From: Nocardiopsis flavescens
GTDB lineage: Bacteria > Actinomycetota > Actinomycetes > Streptosporangiales > Streptosporangiaceae
Direction of reading: 5' to 3'
Length of the DNA stretch: 64,000 bases
NCBI RefSeq assembly: GCF_900141985.1
Contig: NZ_FQZK01000001.1
Coordinates: forward strand, 248,001-312,000
The translations under genes and the position numbers were made by a program. This document shows, in pieces, positions 32,067 through 41,103 of this stretch. Numbering within the stretch: position 1 is the stretch's first letter; each line of letters starts with the position of its first letter. The notes beneath the pieces are model-generated. The model had not been told where the DNA came from. It did not search any database and saw only the letters and a program-made list of their open reading frames with translations.

Positions 32067-32894
32067 TCACCCGCCCGGGCCGGCCCCCGCACGCCCGCGC
32101 AACCGGAACCGCAGCACCCGCATCGCATCGCGCCCGCCCGGCCACACCGACAGCACCCGGTACAGCACCCGCAATGGCCGCTCCGGCACCGACCCGAAAT
32201 CCCCCACCACCGAGTACGCCTCGACCAGCTCCAGCCCCGGACACCACCGCTCCGGCAGCCGCACATCCCCCAGGCCGTGCATCGGCCACCCCGCCGCCCG
32301 CCCCGCACGCCCCACCCACGGCGCCACCACGTCGAACACCACCTCGCCGCCCCCGGTGAAACGCGACGCCACCCGCTCCAGCACCCCCCGCACCCCCGCC
32401 GCGCCCAGGTACTCGAACAACCCCTCCGCCACCACCAGCACCGGCGCCCCGGCGGGCACCCGCCCCCACCACGCCGGATCGGTCACCGACCCCGCCACCA
32501 GCCGGTACCCCCGCGGCTCGGGCAGCAGGCCCCGCCGCAGCGCCACCACCTCCGGCAGGTCCAGGTCCACCCACAACCCCCGCCCGGGCACCCCCACCCG
32601 CAGCGCACGCGCGTCCAGACCGCACCCCGGGTGCACCACCGTCCCCTCCGGGTGCGCCGCCACCCACGCCCGCACCCGCGCGTCGATCCACGCCGCCCGC
32701 AACAGGGTCAGGTACCGGTCACCGGACGTCCCCCGCACATCGCGCCGGTCCACCTCCAGGTGGTCCAGGACATCCACCGCCCACACGTCCCCCAGCACCG
32801 GCTCCCGGTTGCGAAAGTCCAAGACCTTGTGGTGCAGCGGCCACAGCAGCGTCGTCTCCACCCGGCCCAGGCCGACCCGTCTCACCGCGCCCAT
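32067..32894 (-). CDS. class I SAM-dependent methyltransferase (LCM/PPM family)
   Basis: 275 residues. SAM-binding motif I is VVHPGCGLDARAL near residue 88, followed by the acidic LWVDLDLPEVV strand (motif II), SVTDPAWW and LVVAEGLFEYL motifs. The layout is that of leucine-carboxyl-methyltransferase-like O-methyltransferases, which in actinomycetes often act on polyketide or small-molecule carboxylates or hydroxyls. Substrate unknown. Downstream of the DtxR gene on the same strand, with about 57 bases between. Confidence 0.85.
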   Translation of the reverse strand: MGAVRRVGLGRVETTLLWPLHHKVLDFRNREPVLGDVWAVDVLDHLEVDRRDVRGTSGDRYLTLLRAAWIDARVRAWVAAHPEGTVVHPGCGLDARALRVGVPGRGLWVDLDLPEVVALRRGLLPEPRGYRLVAGSVTDPAWWGRVPAGAPVLVVAEGLFEYLGAAGVRGVLERVASRFTGGGEVVFDVVAPWVGRAGRAAGWPMHGLGDVRLPERWCPGLELVEAYSVVGDFGSVPERPLRVLYRVLSVWPGGRDAMRVLRFRLRGRAGAGPGG

Positions 32895-32951
32895 CCCCGC
32901 CCCCTCCCGGCGAACCCACCGGGGGACGTACCCGCACCGGGGGCGGGCCGC

Positions 32952-33650
32952 TCAGGAACCGTCGGGGGAGATCCACAGGGCCTCGGCCGCCACCAGCCCC
33001 AGCGACCGGTCCCGCGCCCGCTCCTCGCGCTCGGCCCGCACCGCGATGCGCAGCGACCCCGCGAACGGCTGGCGCTCCACCACCCGCACCGACATGCCGA
33101 TACCGATCTCGACGTCGGCCAGGTACCGCAACAGGTCCGGATCGGTGTCGTTGACCCGCACGATCGTGCCCACCACGCCCTCCTCGGCCTCCGACAAAAG
33201 CACCGAGGGGCGCTCCACCATCCGCCCGTCCGACGTCGGGATCGGGTCCCCGTGCGGATCCACCACCGGATCGCCCAGGTACGCCGCGATCCGGTCGACG
33301 AACTTGTCCGAGACCACGTGCTCCAGGATTTCCGCCTCGTCGTGGACCTCGTCCCACGAGTACTCCAGCGCCGCCACCAGGTACGTCTCCAGCAGCCGGT
33401 GCCGGCGCAGCACCGACAGGGCCGCCTTGGCGCCCTGCTCGGTCAACCGCACCGACCCGTACCGGCGGTGCTCCACCAGACCCAGGTCGCCCAGCTTGCG
33501 CAGCATCCCCGACACCGACGAGGTGGACACCGACAGGCGCTCGGCCATCCCGGTGATCGTCACCGGACCGGTCCCGCGCTCCTGGAGGTCGTAGATGACC
33601 TTCACATAGTCCTCAACCGACGTGGACGGTCGTGTCGGGGTGTCACTCAT
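32952..33650 (-). CDS. DtxR/MntR-family metal-dependent repressor
   Basis: 232 residues, full length with C-terminal SH3-like FeoA domain. N-terminal winged HTH (VEDYVKVIYDLQERGTGPVTITGMAERLSVSTSSVSGMLRKL split across residues 11-52), dimer/metal domain with HRLLETYLVAALEYSWDEVHDEAEILEHVVSD (metal-ligand His/Glu positions), FeoA-like domain from residue 150. The wording of the HTH is closer to the MntR/manganese-type branch than to IdeR, so manganese or iron sensing is possible. The start ATG 33650 is preceded by a TACGGT -10 seven bases upstream (leaderless). Iron boxes elsewhere in the window are probably read by an IdeR/DmdR-type protein, not necessarily this one. Confidence 0.88.
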   Translation of the reverse strand: MSDTPTRPSTSVEDYVKVIYDLQERGTGPVTITGMAERLSVSTSSVSGMLRKLGDLGLVEHRRYGSVRLTEQGAKAALSVLRRHRLLETYLVAALEYSWDEVHDEAEILEHVVSDKFVDRIAAYLGDPVVDPHGDPIPTSDGRMVERPSVLLSEAEEGVVGTIVRVNDTDPDLLRYLADVEIGIGMSVRVVERQPFAGSLRIAVRAEREERARDRSLGLVAAEALWISPDGS

Positions 33651-33920
33651 GTGCGTAACCGTATCGCGGACCACCCCCGCGCCACGATTTCCGCACCGCC
33701 CCCACCACCCCCGGGTCCCGGGACCGCCCCCGCCCCCGGCGGGGCGCGCACCGCCCTGCGGCCGACCCGGGACGAAAACCCGGACGGCCGACCCCTCCGG
33801 CCCCCCGGCGGCGAACCAGGCCGGCTCCCCCGGCGCCTCCAGCCGCGGACCGCCGGCCCCCGCACGGGGAACCCGGCGGGCCACACCCCCGGCCCCCGCG
33901 GCGACACCGCACCGCACCCC

Positions 33921-34121
33921 TCAAAGCGCGCCCCCGCCCGCCACCAGGCCGGGACGCCCCCGCGACACCACCCGCACCCCCGACGCACCCACCTCCCGCA
34001 CCTGGAGCGAACCGCACGCACACCGCACCCACACCGTCAGCCCCGCCGCCGTCGCATGCCGCGACACCACCCGGACCGGCTGCGCGTCAGGCCAACCGCA
34101 ATGCGGGCACATGCTCGTCAT
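33921..34121 (-). CDS. small zinc-ribbon protein
   Basis: 66 residues from ATG 34121 (GGAGG 6 bases upstream; ATG 34124 is an alternative). CPHCG and CACG pairs (C-x2-C ... C-x-C) form a likely zinc ribbon, with WPDAQPVRVVSRHATAAGLTVWVRC between. Similar tiny proteins are common in actinomycetes; function unknown. Divergent from the LysR gene at 34220. Its stop is about 270 bases from the DtxR start; that gap shows no other gene. Confidence 0.65.
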   Translation of the reverse strand: MTSMCPHCGWPDAQPVRVVSRHATAAGLTVWVRCACGSLQVREVGASGVRVVSRGRPGLVAGGGAL

Positions 34122-34219
34122 CATCACCCTCCACTCCCCGCCTCCAGCACCGGACACCCCCAGCCTCCACCCGCCGACCGTCAATGTCCACGTTGAATTC
34201 CTGGACAAGACCATGAAGC

Positions 34220-35146
34220 ATGGACTACATGATCGACCTGCGCCGACTGCGCGTCCTGCGCGCCGTCGCCCACTACGGAACCGTCACCGCCGCCGCCCAC
34301 GCCCTGCACATGACCACCTCCGCCGCCTCCCAGCAGGTCCGCCTGCTGTCCGCCGAACTCGGCATCCCCCTCCTGGAACCCCGCGGCCGCGGCGTCCGCC
34401 TCACCCCCGCCGCCCACGGACTCCTCACCCACGCCGACGACATCACCGCCCGCTGGGAACAGGCCGAGATCCAGATCCGCGGCCTGGGCACCGAACCCGC
34501 CGGACTCCTGCGCATCGCCTGCTTCCCCGTTGTCCTGTCCCGCCTGCTCGCCCCCATGGCCGCCGAACTCACCGCCGCCCACCCCCGCCTGGACGTACGC
34601 CTCACCGAAGCCGAACCCGGACACGCCCTCGACCTCCTCTTCCAGGGCGAGGTCGAACTCGCCGTCATCGAAGCCTCCCCCGGAGTACCGCCCCCCACCG
34701 ACACCCGCTTCGACCAGACACCCCTGCTCGACGACGTCCTGGACCTCGTCGTCCCCACCGGCCACCCCCTGGCCGCGCACACCGAGATCCCCCTCGCCCG
34801 CGCCGCCGACCAGACCTGGGTCCTGCCACCCCCCGACACCACCTGCCGCGCCCACACCCTCTCCGCCTGCGGCGCCGCCGGATTCACCCCCCACGGCCCC
34901 CACCAGGCCCGCGAATGGACCGCCGTCGCCGCCCTGGTCGCCCACGGACTCGGCATCGCCCTCATCCCCCGCCTGGCCGACCTGCCCGCCCTGCCCATCG
35001 TCCGCATCCCCCTCCAGGGCACACCCGCCCCCGCCCGCAAGATCCTCACCTGCACCCGCCAGGGCTCACGCACCCACCCCGCCGTCACCGCCGCCCTGGC
35101 CTGCCTCACCCGCCTGGCCGACGCCGTCACCACCCCCCGCACCTGA
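34220..35146 (+). CDS. LysR-family transcriptional regulator
   Basis: 308 residues. N-terminal LysR winged HTH (LRRLRVLRAVAHYGTVTAAAHAL, then MTTSAASQQVRLLSAELGIPLLE) and a periplasmic-binding-like effector domain (LLRIACFPVVLSRLLAPMAAEL, later ELAVIEASP and WVLPPPDTTCRAH). ATG 34220 or ATG 34229 are both possible. Divergent from the zinc-ribbon gene, so that gene may be its target (inference). Confidence 0.9.
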   Translation: MDYMIDLRRLRVLRAVAHYGTVTAAAHALHMTTSAASQQVRLLSAELGIPLLEPRGRGVRLTPAAHGLLTHADDITARWEQAEIQIRGLGTEPAGLLRIACFPVVLSRLLAPMAAELTAAHPRLDVRLTEAEPGHALDLLFQGEVELAVIEASPGVPPPTDTRFDQTPLLDDVLDLVVPTGHPLAAHTEIPLARAADQTWVLPPPDTTCRAHTLSACGAAGFTPHGPHQAREWTAVAALVAHGLGIALIPRLADLPALPIVRIPLQGTPAPARKILTCTRQGSRTHPAVTAALACLTRLADAVTTPRT

Positions 35147-35209
35147 CCCGCCCCGACCACCCCGAAGGAGGAGCGGCGCCACCCCCGCGGGACACGCGCC
35201 GCCACACCC

Positions 35210-35902
35210 ATGCCCCCGCACCCCCGACCCCGAAGACTCCGAAGACTCCTGCCCGCCACCGCCCTGGCCGCCCTGCTCGCGGCCGGCACGGCAGGACTGG
35301 CGGCCCTGTCCGCGTCCCAGGTCCGCCCCTACGCCTCCCTGCCCTACTGCGACGAACTCCTGCCCACCGAACTCACCCGCACCCTCCCCCGCGCCGACCG
35401 GCCCCGCACCCACGGCACCCTCCACACCGTCGACGGCGACGAACCCGCACCGACCGAGACCGAACCCCGCCACCTGGGCCGGCCCCCCGGGTTCACCGCA
35501 CTCCTGGACTGCACGGTCCACGACACCGACGGCACACCCCTCCTCCGCGTCCAAGCCGCACTCAACGACACCGGCGACCCCGCCGCCGACATCCGCGCCC
35601 TGCGCGAGCACATGCACGCCCGGACCGCCGACCCCGCACCCGGGCACACCGGCGCCACCGCCCGACGCGACCTGACCACCGCCGACGGCGGCCACGCCGC
35701 CGTGTACCCCGCCCCCCAGGGCCCGCCCCGCGCCGAAGCCGCCTTCACTTCAGCCAACGTCCACGTCTGGATCGGCCGGCCGCTCCCCGAGGACGCCGAC
35801 CCACAAGAAGCCCTGGAATTCCTCGCGGACCTCGCCGACGCGCTCGACCGCCGACTCGCCCAGGAGGGACGGCTGAGCCCCGAACCGGTCCCGCTGCCAT
35901 GA
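35210..35902 (+). CDS. membrane-anchored or secreted hypothetical protein
   Basis: 230 residues. A basic N-terminus (RPRRLRRL) followed by a hydrophobic stretch (ATALAALLAAGTAGLAAL, residues about 16-33) gives one membrane segment or an uncleaved signal anchor; the remainder is hydrophilic with two cysteines (YCDELLPTEL and LLDCTVHD). This general shape fits small actinomycete exported proteins of unknown role. The start at ATG 35210 is the only in-frame start, yet the nearest good Shine-Dalgarno (AAGGAGGAG, 35165-35173) lies 36 bases upstream, an odd spacing. The stop overlaps the GNAT gene start (ATGA). Confidence 0.7.
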   Translation: MPPHPRPRRLRRLLPATALAALLAAGTAGLAALSASQVRPYASLPYCDELLPTELTRTLPRADRPRTHGTLHTVDGDEPAPTETEPRHLGRPPGFTALLDCTVHDTDGTPLLRVQAALNDTGDPAADIRALREHMHARTADPAPGHTGATARRDLTTADGGHAAVYPAPQGPPRAEAAFTSANVHVWIGRPLPEDADPQEALEFLADLADALDRRLAQEGRLSPEPVPLP

Positions 35903-36366
35903 CACCGCGCACCATCACCCCCGGCACCACCGCCGACCACGACGCCTGCGCCGACCTGTGGACCACCGCCGTGGCCCGCCGCGACGGCACCGCACCCGAC
36001 CCCGCCGTCCGCGCACGCGCCCACCGCGAACTCCGCCACACCCCCCGCCTCCTGCTCACCCTGCGCACCCCCGGCCACCCACCGGACGGCTACACCCTCA
36101 CCCGCCTGCCCGCCCACGGCCCCCGCACCGCCCACCTCACCCACATCGCCGTCACCCCCGCCCTCCAGGGCACCGGCTGGGGACGCTGCCTCATGGACAC
36201 CACCCTGGAACACCTCACCGGCACCGCCGACACCGTCACCCTCCAGGTCCTGCACGCCAACACCGCCGCCCGCGCCCTCTACGAGGCCACCGGATGGCAC
36301 CCCGCCGGCGAGAGCCGCTTCGCCTCCACCGGCCGACCCGCCCTCCTCTACCGCCGCACCCTGTGA
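35899..36366 (+). CDS. GNAT family N-acetyltransferase
   Basis: 155 residues from ATG 35899, coupled to the upstream gene by overlap. The acetyl-CoA binding motif A is HIAVTPALQGTGWGRCLM (the R/Q-x-x-G-x-G/A signature, here QGTGWG); motif B is LQVLHANTAARALYEATGW. Substrate unknown. The fused frame that reaches back to 33622 is not real coding sequence. Confidence 0.87.
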   Translation: MTPRTITPGTTADHDACADLWTTAVARRDGTAPDPAVRARAHRELRHTPRLLLTLRTPGHPPDGYTLTRLPAHGPRTAHLTHIAVTPALQGTGWGRCLMDTTLEHLTGTADTVTLQVLHANTAARALYEATGWHPAGESRFASTGRPALLYRRTL

Positions 36367-36486
36367 CCCCGCCCTCCTCCCCGCCACCCGCCGTCTCTTA
36401 TCGTTTCCACCGACCGCCCCCACCGGCCCCCACCGCCACCGTGAGCGACCCCGCCCCGCCCGCACACCCCCGGGAGAACACACCCC

Positions 36487-38289
36487 ATGCCCCAGGAGCC
36501 CACCACGCGACGCACGGCCCAGGACGACCACACCCCCGACCGCGCCCTGGCCCAGGCCGGCTGGCCCACCCCCGCCGCCGCCACCCCCGCACGCGACGCC
36601 CTCATCACCGTGATGGGCACCTCCGACCTCCACGGCAACTGCCTCAACTGGGACTACTACAAGGACACCCCCTATACCGACACCCGCGCCGACCACATCG
36701 GCATCGCCAAGGCCGCCGCCCTCATCGAACGCATCCGCACCGAACGCGGCCGCGGCAACACCCTGCTCCTGGACTCCGGCGACACCATCCAGGGCACCCC
36801 CCTGGCCACCTACTACAGCGTCGTCGAACCCATCACCGAAACCGGCACCACCCACCCCATGGCCCGCGCCATGAACGCCCTCGACTACGACGCCGTCACC
36901 CTGGGCAACCACGAGTTCAACTACGGCCTGGACCACCTCCACACCTGGATCTCCCAGATGCACGCGCCCGCCCTGGCCGCCAACGCCGTCCACCACGGCA
37001 CCACCGACCCCGCCTACCCGCCCTACACCCTCAAACGCCTCAAGGTCACCACCACCGGCCCCGGCACCCGCCCCCTCACCGTCGGCATCCTGGGCCTGAC
37101 CAACCCCGGCTCCGCCGTCTGGGACCGCCACCACGTCCAGGGCCGCCTCGACTTCCTCGACCTCGTCACCACCGCCCGCCGCTGGGTACCCCGCATGCGC
37201 GCCGACGGCGCCGACATCGTCATCGTCAGCGCCCACGCCGGCGACAACGGCACCTCCTCCTACCGGGGCGACCTCCCCGTCGAGAACGCCTCCGCCCTCG
37301 TCGCCCGCCACGTCCCCGGCATCGACGCCATCCTCTTCGGCCACGCCCACCGCGAAGTCCCCGAACGCCTCGTCACCAACGAACAGACCGGCGAACAGGT
37401 CCTCATGACCATGCCCTCCTACTGGGGACGCCGCCTGTCCGTCATCGACCTGGCCCTGCGCCACGAACACGGCCGCTGGCATGTCCTCGCCAAGAACGCC
37501 CTCACCCTCAACACCAACACCGTCGAAGAACACCCCCGCATCCGCGCCCTGGTCGCCGACCAGCACGCCACCACCGTCGACTACGTCAACCAGGTCGTCG
37601 CCACCGTCACCACCGAACTCAGCGCCGCCACCGCCTGCTGGACCGACACCCCCATCGTCGACTTCGTCCACCGCGTCCAGACCGACACCCTGACCGCCGC
37701 CCTCGCCCACACCCCCCGCGCCGACCTGCCGGTGCTCTCCATCGCCGCCCCCTTCAACCGCTCCGCCGCCTTCCCCGCCGGCGACCTCAGCATCCGCGAC
37801 ATCGCCGCCCTCTACCTCTACGACAACACCCTCATCGGCTCCGTCCTCACCGGCGCCCAGCTCCGCGACTACCTCGAACACTCCGCCCGCTATTACGCAC
37901 AGGCCCCCGCCACCGGCCCCGTCGACCCCGCCGACCTCACCAACGCCGAGGGCACCCCCGACTACAACTGCGACCAGATCGCCGGAGTCGACTACACCCT
38001 GGACCTCGCCCGCCCCGCCGGGCGGCGCCTGACCACCCTGACCCTCAACGGCACCGAGGTCACCGACGACCAGCGGTTCGCCGTCGCCGTCAACAACCAC
38101 CGCCAGGCCGGCGGCGGCGCCTTCCCCCACATCGCCGACGCCCCCGTCGTCCACAACGCCCAGCCCGAGATCCGCCAGGCCCTCATCGACCACGCCACCC
38201 GTGCCCGGACCATCGATCCCGCCGACTTCCACACCGTCACCTGGCGCCTGGTCCGCGACGGCGTCCCCCTCTTCCCCGAAACCCCTTGA
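36487..38289 (+). CDS. 5'-nucleotidase / 2',3'-cyclic phosphodiesterase-like metallophosphatase
   Basis: 600 residues. Metallophosphatase motifs in order: GTSDLHGN (D-x-H), DSGDTIQG, GNHEFNYG, SAHAGDN and GHAHREV, followed by the 5_nucleotid_C substrate domain (IVDFVHRVQTDTLTA, AAPFNRSAAFPAGDLSIRDI). Family members hydrolyse extracellular nucleotides or cyclic nucleotides and are normally exported. Here the N-terminal 40 residues are polar and no signal peptide is visible, so the protein may be cytoplasmic or use another route. ATG 36487 has GGGAGA upstream. Confidence 0.88.
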   Translation: MPQEPTTRRTAQDDHTPDRALAQAGWPTPAAATPARDALITVMGTSDLHGNCLNWDYYKDTPYTDTRADHIGIAKAAALIERIRTERGRGNTLLLDSGDTIQGTPLATYYSVVEPITETGTTHPMARAMNALDYDAVTLGNHEFNYGLDHLHTWISQMHAPALAANAVHHGTTDPAYPPYTLKRLKVTTTGPGTRPLTVGILGLTNPGSAVWDRHHVQGRLDFLDLVTTARRWVPRMRADGADIVIVSAHAGDNGTSSYRGDLPVENASALVARHVPGIDAILFGHAHREVPERLVTNEQTGEQVLMTMPSYWGRRLSVIDLALRHEHGRWHVLAKNALTLNTNTVEEHPRIRALVADQHATTVDYVNQVVATVTTELSAATACWTDTPIVDFVHRVQTDTLTAALAHTPRADLPVLSIAAPFNRSAAFPAGDLSIRDIAALYLYDNTLIGSVLTGAQLRDYLEHSARYYAQAPATGPVDPADLTNAEGTPDYNCDQIAGVDYTLDLARPAGRRLTTLTLNGTEVTDDQRFAVAVNNHRQAGGGAFPHIADAPVVHNAQPEIRQALIDHATRARTIDPADFHTVTWRLVRDGVPLFPETP

Positions 38290-38348
38290 CCTCATCGACC
38301 CCGCCTGACACCCGCCCCGCCCGCCCGTCGACGACCGGCACACCGAAA

Positions 38349-38387
38349 AAGGCCCCGCCGCCCCGGACAGAGGGACGGCGGGGCCTT
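38349..38387. terminator. bidirectional terminator
   Basis: AAGGCCCCGCCG (38349-38360) and CGGCGGGGCCTT (38376-38387) form a 12-bp stem flanked by A-rich and T-rich edges (GAAAAAGG side), downstream of the phosphatase and of the convergent LLM oxidoreductase. Confidence 0.8.
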
Positions 38388-38537
38388 CACGGCCGCCGCT
38401 CAGGCGGTGAGCGGGCGCGGCGCCGACGGCACCGGCGGGAGGACCGGCGCCACGACGCCCCGGACACCGCCGATGAGCACGGAGGCGACCGCGGTCGCGA
38501 TGGACACGGGGGATCCCCCCGGGTTCCCTCCCACCGG

Positions 38538-39422
38538 TCAGGAGCGTTCGGCGGCGATCAGCTCCCGCACCGCCGGGGCCACCTCGGCACCGAACACACG
38601 CAGCAGGTCGGGGTCGTCCGAGGCCAGGATGAACGTGGAGAAGCCGTGCTCCAGGGCCAGCGCGGCCACCTGCTCGGGCCAGTCCCCCAGCGGCCCGGCC
38701 AGCGGCCCCTCACGCCCGCCCAGCCCCACGTTGAGCAGGCGGCGCACCTGCCCGGGGTCGCGCCCGGCGGCGCGGGCGGCCTCGTCGATGCGGGCGTTGC
38801 CCTCGCCCAGCTGCGCCGGGTCGGAGAAGTACGCCAGCGACGGCAGCCACCCGTCCGCCTTCTCCCCCACCAGCCCCAGCATCCGCGGCTTGTACGCCCC
38901 CAGCCAGATCCCGATCCCGTGCGCCGGCTCCGGCCCGCGCTTGGCACCCGCCAGCCGGTAGTACTCCCCCTCGTAGCGCAGCCGCGCCCGCTCCGAGGTG
39001 TCCCACAGCGCCCGGATCACGTCGATCCCCTCCGACAGCGCGTCCACCGCCTGCCCCGGCGACAGCCGCCGCCCGCCCATCGCCTCGATCGCGTCCCAGA
39101 AGCCCCCCGCGCCCAGCCCCAGCTCGAACCGGCCCCCGCTCAGGCGGTCCAGGGACGCGGTGGCGCGCGCCAGCACCGCCGGCGTGCGCAGCGGCAGGTT
39201 CATGACGTTGGCCGACAGGGACACCCGCTCGGTGCGGGCCGCCACGTAGGACAGCAGCGTCCAGGTGTCCAGGAACGCGGTCTGGTACGGGTGGTCCTGG
39301 AACGTGACCAGGTCCAGCCCCGCCCGCTCCGAGACGCGGGCCAGCTCCACCGTGGCCGCCGGGTCCGCTGCCGCGGGCGTGATGAAGGAACCGAAGACGG
39401 GTTCGTGACCGTAGTCGGGCAT
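38538..39422 (-). CDS. LLM-class flavin- or F420-dependent oxidoreductase
   Basis: 294 residues from ATG 39422, with GGGAGG 9 bases upstream; the frame to 39572 is leader. Luciferase-like TIM barrel: FQDHPYQTAFLDTWTLLSYVAARTER split around residues 45-70, then LSANVMNLPLRTPAVLARATASLDRLSGGRFELGLGAGG pieces near 75-110, and a GIWLGAYKPRML segment. Such enzymes use FMN or F420 to reduce or oxidise small organics; cofactor and substrate are not determinable here. Transcribed separately from its neighbours, with terminators on both sides. Confidence 0.87.
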   Translation of the reverse strand: MPDYGHEPVFGSFITPAAADPAATVELARVSERAGLDLVTFQDHPYQTAFLDTWTLLSYVAARTERVSLSANVMNLPLRTPAVLARATASLDRLSGGRFELGLGAGGFWDAIEAMGGRRLSPGQAVDALSEGIDVIRALWDTSERARLRYEGEYYRLAGAKRGPEPAHGIGIWLGAYKPRMLGLVGEKADGWLPSLAYFSDPAQLGEGNARIDEAARAAGRDPGQVRRLLNVGLGGREGPLAGPLGDWPEQVAALALEHGFSTFILASDDPDLLRVFGAEVAPAVRELIAAERS

Positions 39423-39555
39423 GACCGAACCTCCCAAGACGAGCGCAACCCCGGATGAGTTGCCCGACAAATCGTTCTCTCGACAGACGTCCGTGGGAAC
39501 CGTCCGCCCCCCGCCCCTATTCCGCCCCGCCCCGCACCCCCGCGGACAACAGAAA

Positions 39556-39578
39556 GCCCCCATATCCGACATGGGGGC
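39556..39578 (-). terminator. hairpin terminator
   Basis: GCCCCCAT (39556-39563) and ATGGGGGC (39571-39578) with a 7-base loop and AGAAA/CAAAG flanks; on the minus strand it is followed by a CTTTCT run. It lies downstream of the acyltransferase gene and upstream of the LLM gene. Confidence 0.55.
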
Positions 39579-39632
39579 AAAGATCCCGTGTCATCCCGGA
39601 CCGCACCGGGACCGGGAACCTATCCTGCGCAC

Positions 39633-39827
39633 ATGCACATCCGCATCCTGTGCCGCACCTGCCTGGGCACCGGCCACCGCGCCGTCGTCACCGCGCGCCT
39701 CGAAGACGACGACACCATCACCCAGGTCCTCCTCTCCCACCCCTGCACCGACTGCGACGCCAACGGCCACATCACCCAAAACTCCACCAACCGCTCAGAA
39801 CCCCCCGAAACCCCCCTCCCCACCTGA
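39633..39827 (+). CDS. small DnaJ-type zinc-finger protein
   Basis: 64 residues from ATG 39633. The -10 TATCCT (39621-39626) six bases before the ATG indicates a leaderless mRNA. CRTCLGTGHRAVV and CTDCDANGH resemble the CxxCxGxG zinc-finger repeats of DnaJ but no J domain is present. Such tiny proteins are widespread in actinomycetes; function unknown. Confidence 0.65.
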   Translation: MHIRILCRTCLGTGHRAVVTARLEDDDTITQVLLSHPCTDCDANGHITQNSTNRSEPPETPLPT

Positions 39828-39871
39828 CCCCCCGAGGGGCGCCGACCACCCACGACCAGCGCCCCCACACC

Positions 39872-40894
39872 TCACCCCTCCAACCGCAACCACCCCGTCC
39901 GCACCTGCCACCCCCCACCGGCCTCCAAACGCTCCACCACCGCACGCTCCAAACGCGTCCCCCGCGGCGCCCCCGCCACATCCACCTCCGGCATCCCGAA
40001 CACGAACCGGAACACATCCGACTCCCCCGGCACACCCTCACCCACCAACGTGAACCGCCGCTGGAACCCCACGATGTTGGACCCCTCACCCAACACCCCG
40101 TCCCACACCGGATCCAACAACCACGACGTACACGTCGCCACCACCGGATCCATCCCCAGATGCGCCCGCGCGAAAGGCCGCGCCCGCCCCAACGCATCCG
40201 ACACCGACACCGGATCCAACCCACCCGTCGGAATATGCAGCCGCAACACCGGATCACCCGCCGCCAGACCCGGACCCAACCGCGCCGCCTCCTCCCGCGG
40301 ATACCACTCCACCCCGCCCTGGGGACCCAACACCCCCGGCTCCAACTGCAACCCGCCCACCCAGAACAACCGGCCCCGGAACTGCGCCGCCACCCACGAC
40401 GCCGTCTCCACCCCCACCCGGCCGAACAACCGCCGCGAACGCCCCACCTGCACACCCACATCCGCCAGCGTCGCCCGCGTCACCGCCGGATCGACCCCCA
40501 GCGCACCGTGCGCCGCATACTGCGCCGGAACCCGCGCCGCGAACGCCACCAACGACGCCACCCGCACCCGCACATCCCCGTACGCCACCAACGACGGCCA
40601 GTCCACCCACGTCCCCGCCGGCAGACCCGCATCCGCCGCCAGACGCCGGTACATCCCCTCCACCAGCGACCACGCCTCCGCCGGCCACCCCTCACCCACC
40701 GGCCCCGGCCACACCGCCGCCACCTCCGCACGGTCCTGCGGCGCCAACCCGAACTCGTCCCACACCCGCTCCGCGTCCGCACCCTGCGGCACCCGCAACG
40801 GCTCCAACGGCGCCGGCAGCCCCCGGGCCGCGATCAACCAACGACGGTCTTCCTCCGCCAGACCCAACCGGTCCGCCACCATGTCAGCGTTCAT
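39872..40894 (-). CDS. acyltransferase-domain protein (GNAT-like, DUF5596 type)
   Basis: 340 residues from ATG 40894. The N-terminal helical domain (MNADMVADRLGLAEEDRRWL) and C-terminal part (GGLQLEPGVLGPQGGVEWYP, LRLHIPTGGLDPVSVSDAL, VVATCTSWLLDP) are of the DUF5596 plus GNAT-like C-terminal kind annotated as acyltransferase domain proteins in actinomycetes. The start is preceded by the curious ATGATGTTCTGATG, in which a three-codon ORF ends on the start codon (TGATG overlap). The substrate is unknown. Divergent from the AMP-ligase gene at 41104. Confidence 0.65.
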   Translation of the reverse strand: MNADMVADRLGLAEEDRRWLIAARGLPAPLEPLRVPQGADAERVWDEFGLAPQDRAEVAAVWPGPVGEGWPAEAWSLVEGMYRRLAADAGLPAGTWVDWPSLVAYGDVRVRVASLVAFAARVPAQYAAHGALGVDPAVTRATLADVGVQVGRSRRLFGRVGVETASWVAAQFRGRLFWVGGLQLEPGVLGPQGGVEWYPREEAARLGPGLAAGDPVLRLHIPTGGLDPVSVSDALGRARPFARAHLGMDPVVATCTSWLLDPVWDGVLGEGSNIVGFQRRFTLVGEGVPGESDVFRFVFGMPEVDVAGAPRGTRLERAVVERLEAGGGWQVRTGWLRLEG

Positions 40895-41103
40895 CAGAAC
40901 ATCATGTCCGAACCCGGCACCCCCGCGCGAGTGCCCGAACCACCCCACCGTGAACAAAAGCAACACAACGGAACCACGCCCCCCGCACCACGCATCCCAA
41001 ACCCGGAAAACCCCCTCCAGCACCCGAAGAAAGCCTGGACAGTGGGCATAGTCTTGACATGTCCCGCCCAGCACCGCCCCGACCGAGACGAGGACGACCA
41101 CCG

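Noticed and set aside
35344..38343. 999-codon minus-strand open frame
   Set aside because: Shadow of the GNAT and nucleotidase genes; no domain recognisable.
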